Of a DNA stretch of 7,403 nucleotides, positions 1-4,479 are shown in pieces. This DNA comes from CG2-30-40-21 sp043806395 (GTDB taxonomy: Bacteria > UBA9089 > CG2-30-40-21). A model generated the notes under the pieces. It was given only the letters and a program-made list of their open reading frames with translations, had not been told where the DNA came from and searched no databases. Position numbers and translations under genes: made by a program. Location of the stretch: positions 1 to 7,403 of the forward strand of contig JAZDHC010000211.1 of the NCBI GenBank assembly GCA_043806395.1. The letters are read 5' to 3'. How positions within the stretch are numbered: position 1 is the stretch's first letter; the number at the start of each line of letters is the position of its first letter.

Positions 1-12
1 GTGTATTTGCAA

Positions 13-888
13 ATGAAAAGATTACTGTTAACAATTTTAATCGTAGCAGCAACCAACACCGTAGCCAATGCCAGCGGCATTGGCTTAAAATTCCCACCCA
101 CCGCCCGTTCCTATGCCTTGGGTGAATCCTTGGTGGCTAATTCAAAAACTGGTGCTGAAGCCATTTATTTTAACCCGGCAGGACTATCAAACATCAATCT
201 CAACTCTTTGGAATTCTCCGCTTTTGATGGTGTCTCAGACATTGCCTACAATTCTCTCAGTTATTTCAAAAACATACAACCAAACACAGGATTGGGGGTA
301 AGCCTTGGGATGTTAAACGCTGGCGAAGAAACCATCAATGAACTTGATGGCTCAGCACGGTCTATCTCAACCATGAAAGACACCTACCTGACCCTTGCCG
401 CTGGGAAGAAGATAACCCCTGATATTGATGCCGGCTTGAGCCTTAAGATTATTTCATCCAACTTAGCAGAGGAATATAAAGCCAATGGTTTTGCCGTAGA
501 CATGGGAATTCTCTATTCTCAGGTTTGGAATGATTTACCAATATCAATAGGTGCCAGCTTACAGAATATCGGCACAGGGTTGAAGTATGAGAAAAAAAGC
601 AATAGTTTACCGACTAATATCAGGATTGGAGGGGCTGTAACAGTAGAAGGTATGGAATTTATGGCTGCTGTGAATAAAGATAAAAATGGAGTGAAGATAG
701 GACTTGGGGCAGAATATTATCCCCTTTCCTATCTGGCGTTAAGGGCAGGGTATAAAACAGGCTATGCTAATCAAGGATTGTCTCTTGGCTTTGGGATTAC
801 ACGAAAAAACATAGGGTTTGATTATGCCTATTGCCCAATAACAGATTTGGACTCTAATCATAGGGTGTCAATGGGGATAAGGTTTTAG
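13..888 (+). CDS. PorV/PorQ-family outer-membrane beta-barrel protein
   Basis: Predicted outer-membrane beta-barrel protein of the PorV/PorQ (UPF0164, FadL-like) group. The ATG at 13 gives 291 residues beginning MKRLLLTILIVAA, a short basic n-region plus hydrophobic core, with a signal peptidase I site after A-N-A (residues 18-20). The mature N-terminus carries the family signature: an A-R-S-Y-A-L-G-E segment followed by A-E-A-I-Y-F-N-P-A-G-L near residues 48-58. The rest is alternating Gly- and aromatic-rich strands, ending G-I-R-F with the C-terminal Phe typical of barrel proteins. A GTG at 1 is in frame but would put four extra residues before the signal peptide, so ATG 13 is preferred; no Shine-Dalgarno is visible and the true upstream context is outside the window. 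Members near type IX secretion genes act in that system, but nothing here shows such a partner, so the role is unassigned. The 3' end is complete and no terminator is visible before the repeat region. Confidence 0.8.
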   Translation: MKRLLLTILIVAATNTVANASGIGLKFPPTARSYALGESLVANSKTGAEAIYFNPAGLSNINLNSLEFSAFDGVSDIAYNSLSYFKNIQPNTGLGVSLGMLNAGEETINELDGSARSISTMKDTYLTLAAGKKITPDIDAGLSLKIISSNLAEEYKANGFAVDMGILYSQVWNDLPISIGASLQNIGTGLKYEKKSNSLPTNIRIGGAVTVEGMEFMAAVNKDKNGVKIGLGAEYYPLSYLALRAGYKTGYANQGLSLGFGITRKNIGFDYAYCPITDLDSNHRVSMGIRF

Positions 889-898
889 GAAGATTTTG

Positions 899-929
899 CC
901 ACAGAGGTCACAGAGAGCACAGAGAAAGA
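899..929. repeat. single arm of a CACAGAG-type phased repeat
   Basis: This is a run of CACAGAG-like units about 9-10 nt apart directly after the porV-like gene. It is the same class of sequence as the left arm of the element at 1991-2197 (units CACGGAG and CACAGAG). The complementary arm is not seen nearby, so this is probably a half-copy or a decayed fold-back repeat. Confidence 0.5.
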
Positions 930-939
930 ACATATTTGT

Positions 940-1198
940 TAGGACTTACGCAAAATGAAAGAGCACCCACCACATACGGTGTTTTTGAAAGATGGTAACT
1001 ACTCAACCACATTAGCAACAGAAAAGAAAACTACGAAATACGCGAAAGTACGCGAAATTTACAAGAAAAAAGGAATTTGTAAATCAGGATTTCGCGGTTT
1101 TTTTGCGCTTTTCGTAGTTATCTCTTAATAGCTGAGTAGTTACGAAAGGTGATGACCACCAAATATGGTGATTAAAATGGTGTTTTGCGTAAGTCCTA
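940..1198. mobile_element. miniature element with 16-bp perfect terminal inverted repeats (outer copy)
   Basis: The ends are perfect 16-bp inverted repeats, TAGGACTTACGCAAAA at 940-955 and its complement at 1183-1198. They are flanked by a 5-bp direct repeat TTTGT (935-939 and 1199-1203) that can be read as a target-site duplication. The interior has no transposase ORF. It carries two imperfect palindromes of the form CACCA-N-GGTG just inside the ends (about 970-982 and 1156-1170). Without the nested element at 995-1143 the unit would be only about 100 bp, so it is a non-autonomous MITE that must rely on a transposase elsewhere. I recall similar AGGACTTACGC ends from MITEs in other bacteria, but cannot name the family from this sequence. 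Confidence 0.72.
995..1143. mobile_element. GTAACTACTCA-ended miniature element 1, nested in the outer MITE
   Basis: This 149-bp unit is bounded by perfect 11-bp inverted repeats, GTAACTACTCA (995-1005) and TGAGTAGTTAC (1133-1143). It is flanked by 8-bp near-identical direct repeats, GAAAGATG (987-994) and GAAAGGTG (1144-1151), with one mismatch. It lies wholly inside the 940-1198 element, so it inserted later. The interior is a second, imperfect inverted repeat (1029-1058 with 1089-1119, built of CGCGAAA/TACGAAA units) and a 7-bp stem at the tip (1058-1064 with 1077-1083), so the whole unit can fold back. There is no coding capacity. Ends starting GTAA with 8-bp duplications are the pattern of IS66-family elements, so mobilisation by an IS66-like transposase is a reasonable inference. 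Confidence 0.65.
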
Positions 1199-1226
1199 TT
1201 TGTATTGGATTGGTTGTATTTCTCTA

Positions 1227-1258
1227 ATTCCCCCTTAAAAAAGGGGGTTAGGGGGTTG
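1227..1258 (+). repeat. dispersed C5-TTA/G5 hairpin repeat, copy 1
   Basis: This 32-bp repeat contains CCCCC, a short A-rich loop and GGGGG, followed by TTAGGGGGTTG. A second copy at 2124-2155 matches at 30 of 32 positions, differing only in the loop (AA versus GT). The C5/G5 part forms a small hairpin. A further GGGGTTG/CAACCCC pairing (1252-1258 with 1279-1285) extends the structure downstream. Read on the minus strand it gives the peptide N-P-L-T-P-F, which is a by-product and not evidence of a gene. Confidence 0.7.
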
Positions 1259-1321
1259 TAAATCCGTAGATATCTCAACAACCCCACAAACAGCGAATTG
1301 ACATAATAAACAATGCAGTAA

Positions 1322-1675
1322 GCGAGCAGGCTACAACATTATTCAAAAGGCGTGAAATTCTTAGGAACAGCAATCAAACCTCACCGCATTTACATCGCCA
1401 ATCGCACCAAGGGTAATTTTTATGTAGCCATAGAAAAGCAAAACGCTACTGTAAGAAAACACAACCCAACAAATGAAGGACAGGCTGCTTTTCTTAGCAG
1501 TATGAATTCATATCTCGGCATTATGAAACACTATAAAACCTACAAACTCCGCAAGGTAATGTTATTCAAAAACCTATCCGGCTGGTGGTGGAATTATGTG
1601 TATTTAAGCGGTGGAATAGCTAAATTCGTAATAAAACAAAAAGCAACGAAATGCTATTGGTATAAGAATAAGTAA
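1322..1675 (+). pseudogene. 3' fragment of a reverse transcriptase gene (DGR-type RT thumb/C-terminus)
   Basis: The in-frame translation after a TAA at 1319-1321 contains L-Q-H-Y-S-K-G-V-K-F-L-G-T-A-I-K-P from 1331, then R-I-Y-I-A-N-R-T-K-G-N-F-Y, M-N-S-Y-L-G-I-M-K-H-Y-K-T-Y-K-L-R-K, W-W-W-N-Y-V-Y-L-S-G-G and K-F-V-I-K. I recognise this as the end of the palm and the thumb of RNA-directed DNA polymerases, most like those of diversity-generating retroelements. Full proteins of this group are roughly 300-400 residues. Here the fingers and the catalytic palm with the Y-x-D-D box are missing, and about 110 residues remain. A GTG at 1352 could serve as a start, but homology continues upstream of it with no visible Shine-Dalgarno, so the ORF is a 5'-truncated remnant. 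No template/variable repeat pair or accessory gene is visible. It lies between two GTAACTACTCA elements, which suggests insertion- or recombination-driven decay. Assignment as RT is fairly sure; the DGR subtype is less so. Confidence 0.68.
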
Positions 1676-1688
1676 TTATCCCCCCATC

Positions 1689-1889
1689 GTAACTACTCAG
1701 CGAGGGGAATTTACCACAAAGAAACAGAGAAGAATTAATCCGCAGATTACGCAGATTACGCAGATGTTCTAATAAAAAAAAGACAACAAACAAAAAAATC
1801 TTAATCTGCGTAATCTGCGTAATCTGCGGATAATCTTAGTCTGATTCTGTGGATTCTTTTATCTCTATACCTCTATGGTGAGTAGTTAC
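1689..1889. mobile_element. GTAACTACTCA-ended miniature element 2 with perfect 8-bp target duplication
   Basis: This 201-bp unit has the same 11-bp perfect inverted ends as the element at 995-1143 (1689-1699 and 1879-1889). It is flanked by a perfect 8-bp direct repeat CCCCCATC (1681-1688 and 1890-1897), a clear target-site duplication. Inside the ends the sequence differs completely from element 1: a short CACAAAG/ACAGAG stretch, then the 28-bp-arm fold-back described at 1738-1831. There is no ORF. The insertion begins 13 bp after the stop of the RT fragment. Same ends plus same duplication length but a different core suggests one transposase acting on many different palindromic cores. Confidence 0.72.
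1738..1831. repeat. perfect 28-bp-arm fold-back built of tandem GCAGATTAC units
   Basis: The left arm (1738-1765) and right arm (1804-1831) are perfectly complementary over 28 bp, with a 38-nt A-rich spacer. Each arm is about three copies of a 9-nt unit (GCAGATTAC), so the sequence is both a tandem repeat and an inverted repeat. As RNA or single-stranded DNA it would form a very stable hairpin. It forms the core of the element at 1689-1889. Confidence 0.85.
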
Positions 1890-1938
1890 CCCCCATCATC
1901 CCATCAAATTATCATCCCCCTCCCCTTCGAAAAAACAG

Positions 1939-1967
1939 TTGCAAAATCATTGTATCTATGTTATACT
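1939..1967 (+). promoter_or_regulatory. candidate sigma-70 promoter upstream of higBA
   Basis: TTGCAA (1939-1944), a 17-nt spacer and TATACT (1962-1967) match the -35/-10 consensus at 4 of 6 and 5 of 6 positions with ideal spacing. It points right. The next genes are the toxin-antitoxin pair starting at 2219, but the element at 1991-2197 lies between, so a transcript from here would carry a long structured leader. This rests on sequence match only. Confidence 0.4.
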
Positions 1968-1990
1968 ATTTCACTATAAATTAGAAGAAT

Positions 1991-2197
1991 CGTAACTACT
2001 CACCACGGAGACACGGAGAACACAGAGAACCACAAGAGATTTTCAGGATGCTTTCAGGGTGTTCCCCTACACTTTAAGGCAACATCAATTATGCAAGAGA
2101 AGTGAGAAATAAAAAATAATGGTATTCCCCCTTAGTAAAGGGGGTTAGGGGGTTGTTTTTCATCAATTCTTTGTGTTCTCCGTGGTAAGTAGTTACG
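1991..2197. mobile_element. GTAACTACTCA-ended miniature element 3
   Basis: The ends are a 20-bp inverted repeat with one mismatch (1991-2010 and 2178-2197), comprising the GTAACTACTCA end followed by CACCACGGAG on the left; the right end has TAAG in place of TGAG. The arms continue as phased CACGGAG/CACAGAG units, the left arm having one unit more than the right. Unlike elements 1 and 2, the flanking octamers (GAAGAATC and GATAATAC) do not match, so no target duplication remains. The interior has no gene, and contains the second copy of the C5/G5 repeat (2124-2155). It ends 22 bp before the higB start codon. Confidence 0.6.
2124..2155 (+). repeat. dispersed C5-TTA/G5 hairpin repeat, copy 2
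   Basis: This is the second copy of the 32-bp repeat at 1227-1258, same orientation, with two loop differences. It sits inside element 3, so the repeat either travels as cargo or inserts into such elements. Confidence 0.7.
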
Positions 2198-2218
2198 ATA
2201 ATACATAAGGAATGGTAG

Positions 2219-2503
2219 ATGCATATTATTACACGAAAACGGTTGAACGAATTTACAGAGAAACATCCTGATGCCAAGTCATCACTTCAACATTGGTATA
2301 TATTGATGAAATCGGGACGATTCTATTCGTTTATGGAGTTACGGGCAACTTTTCCCAATGCTGATCAAGTTGGGAATCTGACCGTTTTCAATATTGGTCG
2401 CCAAGTGCGTCTGATTGCGGCCGTCCATTACAATCGGCAAAGAATTTATATTCGTGCAGTGTTAAGGCACGATGAATATGATAAAGATAAATGGAAGGAG
2501 TAA
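2219..2503 (+). CDS. higB: HigB-family type II toxin (mRNA interferase)
   Basis: Type II toxin of the HigB family (RelE/ParE fold), expected to cleave ribosome-bound mRNA in the cytoplasm until neutralised by its antitoxin. The 94 residues match the compact family length. The N-terminus M-H-I-I-T-R-K-R-L and the E-K-H-P-D-A region (residues 14-19) are typical, as is the core F-P-N-A-D-Q-V-G (45-52), V-F-N-I-G (56-60), V-R-L-I-A-A-V-H-Y (63-71) and the end Y-I-R-A-V-L-R-H-D-E-Y-D (77-88), which parallels the V-F-N-x-G and Y-I-R-x-V-x-T-H-x-E-Y-D blocks of E. coli HigB. An AAGGA (2207-2211) lies 7 nt before the ATG. The toxin gene comes first, as is usual for higBA, and the antitoxin starts 3 nt after its stop. 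No disruption is visible, so the toxin is probably functional. Confidence 0.9.
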   Translation: MHIITRKRLNEFTEKHPDAKSSLQHWYILMKSGRFYSFMELRATFPNADQVGNLTVFNIGRQVRLIAAVHYNRQRIYIRAVLRHDEYDKDKWKE

Positions 2504-2506
2504 CCC

Positions 2507-2770
2507 ATGTTGACAGAAGTAAAAACTACTGAACGCGTCTGGCCAATGCTATCTCCAGTTATATTTTTCCCTCACACGGAGAATGAGTATCAACGACTCG
2601 TAGCTTTACTTGATAAGTTGATTGACATTGTAGGTGAAAATGAAAATCATCCTTTGGCTTCATTGATGGAGGTAATTGGTGTGCTAATTGAAAAGTATGA
2701 AGACGAACATGTTCCAGAATTGACTGAGAGCACAAATGAAGTCAGATTCGAAAGCAAAGTTAACTGGTGA
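2507..2770 (+). CDS. short HigA-like antitoxin lacking the HTH domain
   Basis: Likely antitoxin partner of the upstream HigB. It has a strong AAGGAG (2495-2500) 6 nt before the ATG and starts 3 nt after the toxin stop. Residues 23-70 (H-T-E-N-E-Y-Q-R-L, then L-L-D-K-L-I-D, H-P-L-A-S-L-M-E-V-I, I-E-K-Y-E-D-E-H-V-P) align with the N-terminal region of HigA antitoxins such as the N-E-E-Q-Y...W-E-E-S segment of E. coli HigA. In HigA of about 120-140 residues this is followed by a C-terminal XRE-type helix-turn-helix that binds the operator. Here the protein stops at 87 residues, after a polar tail (T-E-S-T-N-E-V-R-F), and none of the three downstream frames to about 2860 shows an HTH. It is therefore either a 3'-truncated gene or a naturally short, non-DNA-binding antitoxin. 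Toxin neutralisation could survive; classic autoregulation should not. Confidence 0.7.
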   Translation: MLTEVKTTERVWPMLSPVIFFPHTENEYQRLVALLDKLIDIVGENENHPLASLMEVIGVLIEKYEDEHVPELTESTNEVRFESKVNW

Positions 2771-2888
2771 AATAGAGTAGAATTAGATAACACACTTTAT
2801 TTACTTTCAATCTCTGGTATGAGGAAGTCAATCATTAAATAATTAAAGACGCCAGTCAAAGAATGTGCAGAGGAAATTAAGTGGTAGG

Positions 2889-2939
2889 CTTTTAGATTGT
2901 AGCCTGTCTGGAATTGACCTACAGCTTATAGCCTAAAAG
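2889..2939 (+). other. imperfect inverted repeat in the glutamate synthase leader
   Basis: CTTTTAG (2889-2895) can pair with CTAAAAG (2933-2939) and TGTAG (2898-2902) with CTACA (2919-2923), giving a two-part stem with an asymmetric internal loop ending 17 nt before the synthase Shine-Dalgarno. A competing hairpin AGGCT/AGCCT (2886-2890 with 2901-2905) is also possible. It could be a regulatory leader or a decayed repeat. It does not match any riboswitch class I can recognise. The rest of 2771-2955 shows nothing I can name. Confidence 0.3.
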
Positions 2940-2957
2940 TCTGCATCATAATATTAT

Positions 2958-2962
2958 GGAGG
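2958..2962 (+). promoter_or_regulatory. Shine-Dalgarno GGAGG that fixes the synthase start at 2971
   Basis: GGAGG lies 8 nt before the ATG at 2971. It overlaps the alternative in-frame ATG at 2956 itself, so it cannot serve that codon. The 2971 start is therefore preferred, removing five residues (M-E-E-N-A) from the longest reading. Confidence 0.75.
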
Positions 2963-2970
2963 AAAATGCA

Positions 2971-4479
2971 ATGTCAGATAATATCATCAGTGCCAGAGGT
3001 GCTACCTCACCTGCCGGGGTAAAGATTAAACCTACCCCAACACGCTTTAGAAATCAGATATCAAAATATATCATCCACCGTGGACAAGAATGTATTAATT
3101 GTGGTAAATGCGTGGAGGTTTGCACGGTTGGGGTTCACCAGAGGGCAGGGGTATCATCCTTTTCAAGAACACAGGAACATAAGTGTATTGGGACGAAATG
3201 CAATATCTGCGTTGATTCTTGTCCCAGTAAGGCATTGATTGTCAAGATAAATCCCATGATGGAGTCGTTGGGGGATTATCGCTGGACAAGTGACCTTATT
3301 CTGGCTACATGGCATCAGGCAGAGACAGGTGAATTGCCGACAAATGGGCTTGAGTGCCAGATAGGAAATTCCGGGGGTGGGTTTGACAGGCTTAGATTCA
3401 AATTTCCAGAGAAGCCTGTAATTGAATTAAAAGATAGCGAGATAAGTACCAGTATTCCCCTCAATAGACGAGATGATTCAGCACATAAGATTGAAATAGG
3501 TCTACCTATTTATGGTGGTGGAATGTCTTATGGTTCGGTTGGTTTATCCACTATAATTGGCAAGGCAAAGGCTGCTAAGGCATGGAATATTTTTACATGT
3601 ACAGGTGAGGGCGGGTATCATTCTTCCTTGTATCCCTATGATGATCATGTTATTACTCAGGTGGCAACTGGTTTATTCGGGGTAAAAGAGGACACTATCA
3701 AGCGGGTCAAGATTGTTGAGTTTAAGTATGCTCAGGGGGCAAAACCAGGTCTGGGTGGACACTTGCTTGGGGACAAGAATACACCGGAGGTAGCAGCCAT
3801 GCGTGAGGCTGTGGCAGGCACTCCTTTGTTTTCACCATTCCCATTTCACTCGGTTTATTCCATTGAGGATCACAAAAAACATGTTGATTGGATAAAGGCT
3901 ATGAATCCTGAGGTATTGGTTTCAGTCAAGGTTTCTACGCCAATAGATGTTGATATGGTGGCAATAGGCAGTTATTATGCTGATGCCCACATTGTCCACA
4001 TAGATGGCAGTTATGGTGGAACAGGTGCTGCACCAAATATTGCCAAGAAAAATATTGCCATGCCCATAGAATATGCCATACCACGGGTTCACAACTTTTT
4101 GGTAGCCGAGGGTGTCCGGGATAAGGTAACCCTGATAGCCTCAGGTGGTATTCGTACTGCCCATGATGTAGCCAAGGCAATTGCTCTGGGTGCAGATGGG
4201 GTGGTTATTGGTACGGCAGAAATGGTTGCCCTTGAATGCGTCAGGTGTGCTGCTTGTGAAAGTGGTCGAGGATGTCCAAGGGGAATAGCAACGACAGATC
4301 CGGAATTAACCTATATGTTTGACTCTGAATGGTCAGGACAACGGCTGACTAACCTCCTTGCCTCATGGCATGGTCAATTGGTTAATATCCTTAAGCGATT
4401 GGGTATGAGAAGTATTCGGGAGTTGGTGGGCAGGTGTGATTGTTTGGAATATGAAGGGGTGAAGATACATGATAAATAA
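2971..4479 (+). CDS. Ferredoxin-FMN glutamate synthase protein (archaeal-type GltB2, synthase domain)
   Basis: Synthase half of a divided glutamate synthase (GOGAT), which reductively aminates 2-oxoglutarate to glutamate on FMN in the cytoplasm. With the start at 2971 it has 502 residues. Residues 33-95 form a bacterial-type 2x[4Fe-4S] ferredoxin module with cysteines 41, 44, 47, 51 (C-x2-C-x2-C-x3-C) and 72, 77, 80, 84 (C-x4-C-x2-C-x3-C-P). Residues about 165-470 are the FMN-binding TIM barrel: G-E-G-G (212-215), A-K-P-G-L-G-G-H, S-V-K-V-S (K320), H-I-D-G-S-Y-G-G-T-G-A-A-P (343-355) and S-G-G-I-R (391-395). Cysteines 423, 429 and 435 lie in C-x5-C-x5-C before P-R-G-I-A-T, the position of the [3Fe-4S] cluster of bacterial GltB (an extra Cys is at 426). 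It has no glutaminase or GXGXG domain; both are in the next gene, which overlaps by 11 nt. The attached ferredoxin module suggests electrons come from ferredoxin or another protein rather than a GltD in this operon. No lesions are visible. Confidence 0.9.
   Translation: MSDNIISARGATSPAGVKIKPTPTRFRNQISKYIIHRGQECINCGKCVEVCTVGVHQRAGVSSFSRTQEHKCIGTKCNICVDSCPSKALIVKINPMMESLGDYRWTSDLILATWHQAETGELPTNGLECQIGNSGGGFDRLRFKFPEKPVIELKDSEISTSIPLNRRDDSAHKIEIGLPIYGGGMSYGSVGLSTIIGKAKAAKAWNIFTCTGEGGYHSSLYPYDDHVITQVATGLFGVKEDTIKRVKIVEFKYAQGAKPGLGGHLLGDKNTPEVAAMREAVAGTPLFSPFPFHSVYSIEDHKKHVDWIKAMNPEVLVSVKVSTPIDVDMVAIGSYYADAHIVHIDGSYGGTGAAPNIAKKNIAMPIEYAIPRVHNFLVAEGVRDKVTLIASGGIRTAHDVAKAIALGADGVVIGTAEMVALECVRCAACESGRGCPRGIATTDPELTYMFDSEWSGQRLTNLLASWHGQLVNILKRLGMRSIRELVGRCDCLEYEGVKIHDK

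Noticed and set aside
1..12. GTG at base 1 as the start of the PorV-like gene
   Set aside because: It would add four residues (M-Y-L-Q) before a normal signal peptide. The ATG at 13 gives a standard basic n-region, although the missing upstream sequence prevents certainty.
1084..1287. Minus-strand frame containing N-P-L-T-P-F-F-K-G-E
   Set aside because: This peptide is the translation of the C5/G5 repeat; the same peptide appears on the minus strand at 2089-2277. The frame spans element ends and has no family resemblance.
1298..1326. TTGACA (1298-1303) as a promoter for the RT fragment
   Set aside because: The -35 match is perfect, but the position 17 nt downstream is AGCGAG, which does not resemble a -10 box.
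1738..1831. CRISPR array
   Set aside because: The units are only about 9 nt, without spacers, and are arranged as inverted arms; no cas gene is present.
2956..2970. ATG at 2956 as the start of the ferredoxin-FMN synthase
   Set aside because: The good Shine-Dalgarno overlaps this codon and is correctly placed for the ATG at 2971; no ribosome site precedes 2956.
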